From assembly GCA_002118135.1 (NCBI GenBank), contig BDIU01000362.1, positions 1-64,000 on the forward strand: a stretch of DNA of 64,000 bases. The letters run 5' to 3'. The translations under genes were made by a program, and so were the position numbers. The first letter of the stretch is position 1. Every line of letters starts with the position of its first letter. Origin of the DNA: Trebouxia sp. TZW2008. Taxonomy: Eukaryota > Chlorophyta > Trebouxiophyceae > Trebouxiales > Trebouxiaceae. The notes below the pieces were generated by a model. The model saw only the letters and a program-made list of their open reading frames with translations, was not told the DNA's origin and ran no database searches. Shown here in pieces: positions 24,033-36,300 of the stretch.

Positions 24033-27000
24033 CTAATCTTCCAAATGCACCCTTTGGTCACTGCTGCTGTCCTCGCCTGCTTCAAGATTTGGGCTGGGCT
24101 TGTCTGTACTATCTCTGAGCAAGGGCTCTTCTGTATCATTGTCAGTCTTGGACAGGCCAACCCTAGCTGCCGCCTCTTCAGCTTCTAGTGTCCAGTCCAT
24201 GCGCCACACTAGGAAGAAGAAGCAAGCAGAATGCACAACAGTCCCCAAAAGCATCCCCACACAAAGGCCCTTGACTCCGCATTTTAGGTGGAATCCAAAC
24301 AGGGCTGCAAGAGGCAGCCCCACTGCATAGTAGCTGAAGAAGACGAATGGTGTGGCCAGCAGCTGCTTGCCCACTCCCTTGACGACACCTCCCAAAACGT
24401 TCGATAGGCCATCAGCAATCACGTACACTGATAGAATGACTAAGATCTGGGCAATCAGGGCACTGAGTTGGCCATCATTACTGAATAACACCCCCCACTG
24501 GTGCCTGCACCAGAAGCACAACACTTGACAGCAGATCAAAACAAGTCATTTCTGCTGCAGTTTCATTTTTTGCTATGCTATATCTTTCTGGAGTATGCTG
24601 CATTGCATGCTGCATAGTGTTGGCAATGCGGTGTTGCACATGGCTGCAACAGCTGACCTGGCACAATGCGTTGACACAACGGTAGGGTGTGAGGCGATGC
24701 AGAATAAACAGCGCAACACATACAATGATCAGAGTGATTTATGAACAAAGACACATAGAGAACTGGGTGCTTGACCCAGACAAGGAGAGCACGGCTTTGA
24801 CACTGACAATACGACGCATGCAAAGGCAGAAATGCACATTGATCGCTGGTTGACTGACCTGAAAAGGAAGAGCAGGGCTCCAACACTGACGGTACACAGG
24901 ATACACAGGCAGATGCTGACACTGGAAGCATGGGCTGCCACTCTAGGCCGTCCAGCACCCAACTCATTAGACACTCTGGTGGAGACAGCAGTAGATATGC
25001 CAAGGGACAGCATGAAGCACATTGCATTCGTGGTCTGGTATATAGCAATGGCTGAAAGCTGCCGTTCAGCATCCGGCAGCAGCCCGCCCATCATGACCAT
25101 CAGCTCACTGGCCCACCACTCAGAAATCAACAGCATGCCTGCAAACCGTCAAGCCACTATGAAGAGTACTGGCATGTGATTACAACTCAGACAGAGCCAC
25201 AGCATGTCTACATAGCGGCAATCACAATTCAAGCATTACAGCCAGGCCATGGCAACTCAAGACAGGAGAATGAAGACCACTCAGATATTGACAGCATTGA
25301 CAAATCCCATCAGAAACACTATGGGAGTGTGCAGCGAACATCACAGTCTGCAACTGCTTTGGCAAGACCATTGCCTAGACTCAGACAAGTGCAAGTGTTG
25401 GGTTTCTGCCTACAATGCTTGACACACTCAAAAGGAAGGCATGCAAGGAAGCAAATAGCCAGGTGCATATGGTGTTGCAAAGGGCTTACTTGGGATGGCA
25501 ATCTTGAAGAATGGCCACCATTGCCGCAACGCCTCTTTTGACCAGCCAGTCCATGTCGGCTCCCCTCCCTGCATCAGTTATTGACAATGAGTATGCCTTG
25601 ATATGTTAATGCCAGCATGATGTGTCCCTGGAGCTTGTTTCCGTTACATTGCTGTCCTTGAAATCATGCCTCTTAAACAACTGCAACTTGCATGAACGTC
25701 CATGTACACTGCAAATGCATACGTCGGTTGTTGCACTATAACATGGCACAAGGACCGCCTGTCGCTGATAAAGTAGCCGTCAATGCATTCATGCACTCTG
25801 GCTCAACAAGCATATTTGTCTGCTGATGAGAAGGTACACAATGTGTTGCACACAGGCTAGCCATTCTGCAGTGCACGATGTCTTAGCAGGCACATGCTTC
25901 ATGCAGAGCGAGTGTTGACTGATGAAGCTCTTGTGTTGGCAGTCAAGGGAACGAAGGCTGAGCAAGGAGAGTCACAGGTATACATACCTTGAGGAAGAGG
26001 ATGAAGAAGAGAAGGGTGAGAAACTGCAGCCAGTACGCCACAGCAGTGGCTAGGGCCGCCCCCCGGTACCCCAAACCTGCAACCCAGGCATTGCACATTT
26101 ACCACACAGACCAAAAAATGCATAATAAGCCTGCCACCATCAGATGACATTGCAGAGTTGGGTCCTGAGATAACAGCCAGCAGCATGCCCCAGCAGTGGC
26201 TAGAGCCAAGCCTCTGCATGACAAGCTTGCACTCTGTGGCAGACAGTTTTGCAGAAAAATGAGGAATATGATTCAATCTGCACACCATGTGATGTCACTG
26301 CGTAATCAGTCAGCTCCAGTAAGACAGCTGACCCTGGGCTTAGGTTGCTAGGTCAAGTAATGAAGGACCCTGACCCAGCCAACTTGCATATCAGGCATGC
26401 CTATATTTGCAGACAAATGGGAAATTTGGGTCAGTTTTCACACCAGTTGACACTGCAGTGTGATCAGTCAGCTTCAAAAGCAGCAACTGACACTGGGCTT
26501 CAACTTGCTAATATTGAGTGACGAAGGACCACAACCCATGCAACTTGCACATTGGGCATGCCTATCTTTACAGACAACTTGTCGCAGACAATTTGAAGCA
26601 GGTAACTCAAAAGTATGGCATAAGGCTGAACTCAATGATGCTGTGTAGAAAGTAGGTTAGCCTGGAGGTGTCAGGTGATGCAGGAGTCTATCCCCCGAAT
26701 TTGCGCAGCAGGCATGTCATGCTTTGCAGACAACTTGAAACTATGTGAGTGTCTAGCTGTAATCTCAGAAGCCAACTTGGCTTCTGGGACCACAGCTGGG
26801 CACTGGGGTGTTGCCTGACGGGTTTAGCCGATGCACATCCCGACCCCACAAACTTGTTTAGCAGGCACGCCGTGCTTTGCTGACAGCTCAAAAGTATGTG
26901 ACGGTCTAGCTGTGACCCTAAGTGGCAACTTGGCCTATCAGGTCACAGCTAGGCACTGAGGTTTAGCCTGGTGATTTTAGCCAATGCAAAACCCGGCCCC

Positions 27001-29268
27001 ACCAGCTTGCACAGCAGGCATGTGTGCGTTGCAGACAATGCTGCGGTATGTGAGTGTCTAGCTGTGACCCAAAGAGCCAACTGACAACATGATGACATCA
27101 ACTGATGCTGAGACCAGTTGATGTCAGTGTGTCATCAACTGGCTGCTGAGTTCACAGCTAGACACCAAGGTTCAACTTGGTGAATTTAGCGGATGCAAAC
27201 GCTGACCACACAAACTTGCACAGCAGGCATGCCACGCTTTGCAGATAACTCAGCAGTATGTGAGAGTCTAGCTGTGACCATGTAAGCCAACAGAGCAACC
27301 CAATGACATACACTGATGTCATTGTGTAATCTGTTGACTTCCTCAATCACAGCTACACACTGGGATTCAGCCTGGCGGTATCAGATGGTGCAGACCCTGG
27401 CCCCACAGACTTGCACAGCAGGCTTGCCACGCTTTGCGGACAACTCAGTAACATGGGAGTGTCTAGCTGCGACCTTCAAGCCAATTGAATACACGTTTCA
27501 AGTGATGCTGTGACCAATTGATGTCAGTGTGTAGTCAATTGGCTTTCAGAGTCACAGCTAGACACTGGGGTGCCGCCTGATAGTGTCAGGTGATGCAGAG
27601 CCTGGCCCCACAAACTTGCCTAGCAGGCATGCCACGCCTTGCAAACAACTCGACTACATGTGAATGTCTAGCTGTGGCCTTGTAAGCCAATTGAGTACAC
27701 ACTGATTCAATTGATGCTGTGATCGGTTGATCACGTAACAACATCAAGTGATCACAGCATCAGTTGAATCAGTGTGTACTCAGTTGGCTAACAAGGTCAC
27801 AAAATTAGAAGAGTGGTGACTAATTCAGGTCTCTGGTAGCAATGTTGCACAGCAGCTGGTGGAGGAGCAGATCCAAATACACAGCAGCTAAGCTGCAATG
27901 AACACTGACAAACCATTAACGCTGACAGCATGGGGATATGCGTGGCTTACATTGGAAGACCGCACTGAACCCACAATCAACACTGAACCCACATGGCTTG
28001 GAATCTCTAAGAATTATTGATCTTATTGTTAGACAGGATAGCAGACCAGAGTTGTTGGCGTTTGTGCATGCAGCAAGCAGCATGTTTGAAGTTGCAACAC
28101 AAGAAAACAATGCAGTGCTTACCAAAGGTGTATATAAACAGCCAGTTCATGGGTGCGTGGAGTGCCAAGGTGATTGCACTGGTGACCACTTGCGGCCTGA
28201 CCACCTTCTGCGCTTGCAGGTAGTTGGTGGCTGTAATATAAGCAGCAAATCCCCATACCCCCGGCAAAGCCCACCTGAAAGCAAGCTTCCATCATATGCA
28301 GATACTCCCGGAAACAAGCACTTTTTTCCAAGACAAGGTGTAATGCACATCGTGACACAGATCGTAAAGTGTGATGTATGAAACATATGGAAAAAGGCAA
28401 GAGCAAGTTCACCAGCTACAACAAGACATCACACTGCAATGCAGGAGGTCTTGATAATTCTTGTCAACACTGAAATAGTGAGCGACAAGCCTGAATAAGC
28501 GGCAGGCGCCAGCACATGGGGCTCAATCCTTCAGCGAGCAGCACGCACTTCTGCACAAGCAAGTTCTGGGCAACCGAGGAGTATGCTTTCTTGTCTGACC
28601 TGATGTAGGAGCCTGTCATGGCAGCCACAGTTGCTGTCTGCCCAGTCGCCAACAGAATGGGCTCAGCAAACAGCAACAGGACACTGATGGGAACGCAAAG
28701 CAGACCCAGAATGATGATGGCACGCTGCCAGATGTGCCCAACCATTGCATACTGTTTTGCGCCAAAGGCCTGTATGCATCAGCAATACGCGTCAATCTCC
28801 AGGCTTACATGCACGGCATGGACCAAAGGTGCTCCATTCAGCCCAGTATAGGTGTGTATGTGTGTATGATATCTTTGAATGTGACATTGCAAGAGCATTG
28901 CAAGCAGCAATGTGATCTTGCAAGCTCGCCATGGGTTTGATGCATACAACAAAGAGGTTCAGCACAGCAGCATAGGCAGACACATCCAATGAGCACAAGC
29001 AAGCACTAGCACTGCAAATCACCTGCCCACTCAGTGTTATGATGGCGCCAGCAAGTCCAGCCATGACAGCAAGACCAACAATATTCAGTAAAGAGCTTCC
29101 CAGAGAAGCTGCTGCTAGCTCTGCAGGCCCCAAATGTCCAACAAAGATAACACTGATGAAGGGAATCATTCTGTTCAGTAGAAGACCAGTTGACACCGGG
29201 ATGGACAGGCGTAACAGGCTGCGGACTTCTGTGTAGTTGTTTTGCCATATACTGTTCATTGCCTCCAT
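24033..29268 (-). CDS. MATE family efflux transporter
   Basis: Multidrug and toxic-compound extrusion transporter; a cation-coupled antiporter with twelve membrane helices, expected in the plasma membrane or tonoplast. Exons: 29268-29023, 28769-28600, 28274-28123, 26076-25988, 25568-25490, 25138-24859, 24504-24033. Phases are continuous and give 495 aa, the usual MATE length. Diagnostic parts are PVSTGLLLNRMIPFISVIFVGHLG in helix 1, AFGAKQY after helix 2, TATNYLQAQK, GYRGAALATA, SEWWASELMVMMGGLLPD of the second half with TRVSNELGAG, and GVVKGVGKQ. The C-terminus is an acidic, Ser-rich cytosolic tail. The ATG at 29268 is the first supported start. An upstream open frame (29354-29590) lacks ATG, but a 5' exon cannot be excluded. 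The 1.9-kb third intron is filled by a repeat array. Confidence 0.92.
26330..27820. repeat. Tandem array with internal inverted repeats
   Basis: Within the MATE intron, a unit marked by TTGCACAGCAGGCATG recurs at about 26703, 26857, 27007, 27210, 27413 and 27617 (spacing about 150, then about 203 bp). More degenerate copies lie upstream. Each unit carries (G)TCTAGCTGTGACC and its complement (T)CACAGCTAGAC, plus shorter mirrored CAATTG-containing arms, so single units can fold into hairpins. There is no coding content. Confidence 0.7.
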
Positions 29269-30361
29269 CTTGACAGGCACAAGATCAAAAGCTGTGGTGT
29301 CTGTGAGGCGAATGAGGCACCAAGTGGCAACCAGTAGTAAACCTGGCGGAATGTCAGCTGTCGACAGGCGTTGCAGCGGAGGCACAAGCTGCAGTCAAGG
29401 CCGGCGGAGTAGTATAATCGTAAAGCTGCGCGCACTGCTGCTGTTTGCTGGCAACAGTTTTATTCGCCCTCCTACTGCTGCCGACAGTCAGACGTGACTG
29501 CGTACGATCACAAGGATGCCGGTGAAGCTGTGGGCAGGCTGAGACGCGGTCACGACTGTCCCTGCTGCTAGCAGAATGTTGCCGAAGCAAATGCGTATGC
29601 CTTATGATACTCAGTGGCGGGCGCCTGAGCGCTGCGGACTTCTTTCAAGCGACGTGGTTTCAAGTGAGCAATGTGAGCGTTACGGCCTAACTTAAACTCC
29701 ATCATCTTCTTCATTGAACCTGTGGGAAGTCAAGCTCGCCTTGCACATTGCAGTTGGTACGCTGACGCAGTTGGGCAGAAGTCATTGAAGGCATGGCCAA
29801 ATCCGGCAGGCTCAGTTCACGCTCCAGCAGATGCCACCTCTCAGTGACCCCAGCAGCAGTCCATGCTGTTCATGGATTAAATGATCAACAAAAAAAGTAA
29901 GCCACAGTCAAATTGAGGACATCATGACTCATAAACAGCAATCAGTTCAGATGCCAGCCTTATTCCATTTGGAGTGCAGCACATGCATCTGTTGAGAGCA
30001 TACAGTCTGGGCTTGTGCGTTTGCATACATGTGCAACTCACTTGGTAGCATGCCCTGCAGCGCTGCTTGCAAGTCACAAAGTCATGGGGTCAGTGTTGCA
30101 AGCTCACTAGCTGCAAGTTGACTTGTACTGTCAATGACATTGCACAGTCAAGTCAATACTCAAAAGGCCAAACTTGCAACAAAGCCCTGACATGCATGAC
30201 TCAAACAATTAACACAGCACGTAGTTCAGTCCAAGCCTGCTTCGGCACCATTCACTGCTTACTTAGTTGGTGATCTGGAAGCAGACTTCCAAAATTGTAC
30301 TGACAAGCAAGCTTTGTAACAATGCCGAGATTGACTGGAGCCTCTGTTGGTTCCCATGTGG
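29269..30361. other. Intergenic region between MATE and mS29
   Basis: This holds the 5' flank of MATE and the 3' flank of mS29. Position 29354-29590 is an open minus frame without ATG that could be 5' UTR or an upstream MATE exon. From 29640 to 30361 nothing gene-like was seen. Confidence 0.5.
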
Positions 30362-33300
30362 CTAATAAGCCCAGATGTCTTGCCTTAGAGGTACACTCTT
30401 CTCCTCAAGGCGTGCGATATCTGCTGTGGATATGGGACCGACGTGTCACCAAGCAGGCTTTGAAGCTGACAGCAAACATATCATAGCATTATTCACTGCT
30501 TGGATGCTTGCGATGTGCTTTTTGCTCCTGCTCAGACAGGTCAAAGACTTGCTTTGTCAATCTTCACTGAATTCCGGCCTGCAATTTTGTTGCCTGATTT
30601 GCTGACTGACTTGCATCATCTGACCATATCCATTCTTGATCAGCCTGCTCCATCATCTGACTGCTGATGGGCATGTCCATGAGCCTTGTTTGCCATTGAC
30701 GCAGCTCTTTTGCGCTGCCATCAGTTGCATAATAGGCGGACTGGATGTTGTAGATGTCTGGTGCAAACGTTCCAGCAACCTACACAGCAATTTGGCAACA
30801 AGACATGATACCTGCCCAGCAGCGGCTGAACATGTCAAACAAGCTATGGCAAGGCATGGCAGATGGCCACGACATTGAGACATGCAAAGATGGGCTTTCT
30901 CACGGCCCTGTCAATCAAAGCATGTGCAAGCTATGCAGCATCAGCTGGTCAGTCCCTTTGCACCACAATGCATGCTCATGCTCGTACTGTGGCTGCTAAA
31001 CTGTAGGCTGCTACTCTGCAGGCTGCTGCAGTATGAGCACCCTTCAGGGTCTGGGCTTCCAACTTGACACTGACATGTAAGCGATTTCCAAGACAGCACG
31101 CCTTGACAGTGCACAACTGTAGTGTACCTCAACAGCATAGTATTTCAGCTGCTGGGTAGCTTCATCCAAGCTGAGCCTAGGGATGGTATGTCTGGCTCCT
31201 TTAGGGCAGGGCACTCTCAGCTTAGGGCTGACTGGCCCTGCATAGCTGGCTGCCCCCACAAACATGCCATTCTTGGGTGTCTGCATGCGGCAAGATTTGC
31301 AATGATTCACTGTCTCAACATAGTGTCGACATCTAGAGGCAGGACAGGATTTGGGCCACAGGAATTTAAACCCTGTGCTAGAGTGTACGACTGGCCCTGC
31401 ATAGCTGGCTGCCCCCACAAACATGCCATTTTTAGGCGCCTGCATGCAACATGGTTTGTCTGCGCTACTTTTTGGACAGTAAACACTCAATTCATCACAG
31501 AGTGAGTTTGGCAGGGTCAGTCTGAGCGAAGGATTGGGCACTCTGAGCGAAGGACTAACTGCCCTTGCACAGCTGGCTTGCCCCACAAACATGCCAGTCT
31601 TGGGTGCCTGCATGCAGGTTGCATTGCATTCAAATGTGATGTTGTGCAGTAGTTCAGCTGCTGGGTAGCTTCATTCAAGTTGAGCCTAGGTATGGCGTGT
31701 CTGGGCCCTAGAGGGCAGGGCACTCTCAGCTTAGGGCTGACTGGGCCTGCATGGCTGGCCGCCCCAACAAATATGCCATTCTTGGGTGCCTTCGTACAGC
31801 AAGGTTTGTGAAGGCTTGCCACTTGCTGCGCAGTTGAAAAGAGACAACAGTGGTCATCAACAGACAATGATAGCCTTGCATTCCACATTGCAGCACAGGC
31901 ACTAGGTGTGCGGCCAAACCATCATGGTACAAGTGCCCTGATAAATTGAAAAGTAAGTGCAGTCAGGCAAGCATATATAAGAGATGTCGTGCAGAGACTG
32001 CCTGCTTCTAAAACAAAGTCACACCTGGTGCTCCAGGATTCTAAACGCAGAGCCCGACCTGAGCTTGCTCAGCTGCAACTGCCGCCTGTGAGACTCAATT
32101 AAGCGTTCATGCCATTTGCCATGCAAGTACAGCACATCGCATATGCTGTTTTTTGCTGCAACAAGACAGACTTTCTGTTGCTGCAAGTCAATCAGCTTTG
32201 GTCAACAAATTCTTATCAGCCAAGTTTGATCAGTCATGAACATACCTGGTGCTCCAGGATTCTGAATGCAGCACCCAATCTGAGCTCGCTTGGCTGTATT
32301 TGCCGCCGGTGATACTCATTCAACCATTCGTGGTAGTTCGCATGGGAATACAGTATGTTGTAGTCATCCACAGCAATCATGACGGGACCCTGTATGCATA
32401 GTCACAGCAATCATAACTGAACTCTACATATGCATTGAGCACTTCTGCAAGCTAATTGCTATCAGGGGACCATGTTTTATTGCCTTGCAATCAACTTCAA
32501 TCAGGAACATACAGACAGTGCACACATCCTCATGGGAGTACGCACAGGGTACAGCAATTGTAGTCATCCACAGCAATCATGACTGAACCCTGCATGTGCA
32601 TTGACTATAGTCATGCAGCCTAGTTGACATGAGAGGAGCATGATTTGTCGCCTTGCAGTCACGCTTAACACATTTACAGTCAGTGAGGTAGTGAACATTT
32701 GTGGAAGTTGACGTAGGGCTACAGCAATTGTCGTCATCCACAGCGATCAAGACCAGACCATGTACATTGATCACACATGAAGCTTAATGGGTATGACTGA
32801 AACTTGTAAGGGCTGCGCTCATTGCGGTCAAGTGGGGCAGCATCGCGCAAAGCCCCTGACATTCATAGCCAATTGTACCCACTTGCCACGATTAAAATGG
32901 TCATTAATACTGGTCAAAATTAGCTCACCTGATCAGTGTTGGCCAGCTCTGTGACTAAGTTAGCCAGCGCCATGGATGATGAATCAGGTTTGGTGCCCAC
33001 CAAACCATCTTCAATCAACTGCAGCATACACATTTCATAACTCAGCATGCTGCAATGAGTGAAGTCATGACGAACTGGACATGTGGCTTGATTTGTGTGA
33101 CAAATGCAGCAGCTGCAGTAGATGGTGAGCCAGGTTGGATGGCCGCAAGCCCATCTTCCATCAGCTGCAATAAACATATCTCATAAGTCAGCTGACCGGA
33201 TCTCAATCAGCAAACTTCTTAAACACTTGGCTTCAGCTTTGGCATTGTGTGACAAAAGTGACATCTGCCTTGAAAGCGTAACCAGATGTGGTATTGGCAA

Positions 33301-36300
33301 GAACACTTGTCAAGTGCAGTACATACTCTCAACGCTCCCTTGACACATCAACATCAGCAGCACCCATGAAGTGCAATGCATACCCTTGTTGCTCGCTTGG
33401 CACATCAATGTGAGCAGCATCCATTCATCGCAATTCATCCATTCGCTCATTCAATGAATGCAATGCACACGGTTGTCGCTCACTTGGCACACTGATGTGA
33501 GCAAATGGCAAACAACTGACTGCTGTGTACACCTCAAGACTAAGAATGTCAGCACATCATCTTCAGCATTGACCAGTATCCCACAAAGGCTGCATTGCAC
33601 ATTGGCACTTCTAGTCCTAGCTGACCCCCATGAACAACTTTTCATGGACAATTCTGCCTGTTGAACCCAGCGCTACACCCAAGCAATCATCAACAAACAA
33701 CAGGAGTGTTCCTTTGTGCTACAGTCTTTGGGGCGTTATTTGCCTAGAGCATATCACAGCAGTGACATATGCAGTTGCGCTGCTTTTCTCCATCATAGAT
33801 TCTTGTGCTCACCTGAAGTAAGCTGCTATCAGAGCTGCTCTTGAAGTGCTGAAGCTGCTTCTTGTGGTTTGTCAGCATGCTCTGCAGCACCATTTTTGCA
33901 ATCTCGGGCGTGTCCCACAAGCCGTCATCTCCTTTGCTGTAGATGCCACCTTCTATCAATGCCACTGCTGATGGGATGTACATCACCTGAATGCACATCA
34001 CAATACACTGATTGCTTAAGCCAGTATGGTTGCGTTGCTTGACAACAGCTTTTGCTTTCAAAAAGTTGGCACTGCCATGGACATGGCTTTGCCAGCATGC
34101 TCTGCAGCACCATGCTGGCAATCTCAGGTGATGCCCACAAGCCGTCATCCCCTTTGTTGTAAACGCCGTCTTCTATCAACGCCACTGCTGATGGGATGTA
34201 CATCACGTGAGTAACACATCACAAACCACCGTCAGAGCTTGTGCTGATGGAATGTGCAACCTCTGAACACACACATGCTGCACATTCTATCAAAGCTGTT
34301 GCTGATGGAATATGCATCACCTGAGGATACATCACATGTCATTGTCAGAGTTTGCGCTGATGAAATGTGCATTCCTTGAGCAAACATGGAGATTATTGAC
34401 TGCTTCATTGCAAACACAGTCAGAGTGTTGGATGCTAGACTGCAGAGCAGATTTTGCATTGAGAAACACTCCTCTTCACTGAAGGTACCAGCTTGTGCCA
34501 GAGCTTGTGCTGATGGGGTGTACATCATTGGAGAACACATCAACAACACTGCTTGCTTCATCCCCAAACCGTTCTAGTATGTGCCACGGCAATGCTCTTC
34601 CCAAAGTTTTTATGCGTAATTGATAAACCTATATGACAGAATGATTACCAGCCAGCCCTGAGATCTTGCCCAAATCACAAGTGATGCCAAAGCGATGTTA
34701 CTAACTGGAATTGATTTAGTGATGCTCTTGCTGAAATGGTCAGTGCAACTAGTTCAGCCTATATGGCACATGTGCTTACCAGCTAGCCCTGGCATCTTGC
34801 CAAGTCTACAAGTGATGCCAGGGCAATGCTTCTGCCACAACAATGACTTGTAACACTTGGCCCAATACAGCACAAAGGCTTGCCGACCAGCCCTGAAATC
34901 TTGCCCAGTCTACAAGTGATGCCAGGGCAATGGTCTTGCCACATGATGCTCTGCTGCTCGCCATCATATGAGACAGCAATCAGATAGAAGCTTTGGCAAT
35001 GGCTTGAAGTTGTAATTGGTCTACTCCTTTGTAGACACAGGACTCTGCTTACCAGCCAGCCCTGGGATCTTGCCCAGTCTACAAGTGATGCCAGGGCAAT
35101 GCTCTTGCCGCAGCCTATTGGTCCCTCCAGGTACAGTTGACTATGGCTCCTAGATTTTGCTTTCAGGTGCAGCTGCCGTATGCAGTCTCTGTACTGGACC
35201 ATGCTAGACCTTGTGTATGCTATTTCAGCCTGCACAAAACATCAAACATCATGATAATGATGAGGCAAGTATGTACATTGAAGAGCAGGGCAAGACTAGA
35301 ACCAAGTTCATGCCAAAGATGATGAAAGATGATGATCACGACGGCGCAGACAAAAGTTGGCACATGCTGGCACAAATACTAGCTGTGTGCGGCCTAATTG
35401 ATCAAACAGGTCAATTGTAATGACCCAGAACACATAACACAAGAGGTTCTCTTGACCAGCTGAATCCAGTGCAATGTAGCCAGCAGTCACAGCTTGCATG
35501 CAGCAACTTGCAATAATGACTATCTGTAGGTCTGCATGACCTTGGTGCAAGCTTTGGCTCCATGAGCACTGTGCAACTTGTGTGACTCACCAGCCAGAAT
35601 GTGTAGAGTGGCCACCTTGATGTAGAGCTCAAATACATGCTGACATTCAAGCCAGCCAGGACGCAGTTGGGTCTGTGACATGCAGAGCGGCCTGACAGCC
35701 TTTCAGAGCAAGACAAACTCTACGATAATGAGTCACAGCAAGTGAACCTGGACAAATAAGAAGCCAAACTTGAACAAGCTGATACATCCTGGATGACTTG
35801 TGTGGAGACATTGGCTTTTTGCACTGAAGACAAAACCTGAAGCATGCCAAAATGCATGATGAATGTACCTGTAAGCCTCTGCATCCTCCATTCTCCAGAA
35901 TGCTGTTCTCGTAAAACTGGTTCATAGCTTCAGGCATCAGGTCAGTGTCCAGCTGGTAGTAGCGATTTACATCATTCTCTGTCAGGTCTTTTGCTGCAAC
36001 ACGGGATGCGTAAATTTGACACCTGCACCACACAATCACCAGTCAGCATAAGCCTCAGCTTATCACACAGCTGTAAGCTCACTGATCATCTTGAGCAGTG
36101 CACATCATCCTGTGTCAAAGTCTCTTGCTGCAGCATGGCATGCGTAGACTTGACACCTGCATCACACAATCACCAGTCAGCATAAGCTTCAGCTTATCAC
36201 ACAGCTGTAAGTTTCACTGATCATCTTGAGCAGTTCACATTTTCCTGTGTCAAGTCTCTGGCTGCAGCATGGGATGCGTAAATCAGACACCTGCACCACG

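Noticed and set aside
24832..25179. Plus-strand frame of 115 aa
   Set aside because: It is antisense to MATE exon 25138-24859, which has clear family sequence.
28464..28563. Minus frame considered as an extra MATE exon
   Set aside because: Exon 28600 joins exon 28274 directly in phase (SYIR-WALPGVWGF), and the intervening frame has no MATE similarity.
29354..29590. Minus frame upstream of MATE, possible targeting exon
   Set aside because: It has no ATG and no clear donor into the MATE frame, and the MATE protein is already of normal length from 29268.
32024..32105. Second copy of mS29 exon 8 as the functional exon
   Set aside because: It lacks an acceptor and the Walker B-like start. The copy at 32389-32246 is complete and phase 0-0.
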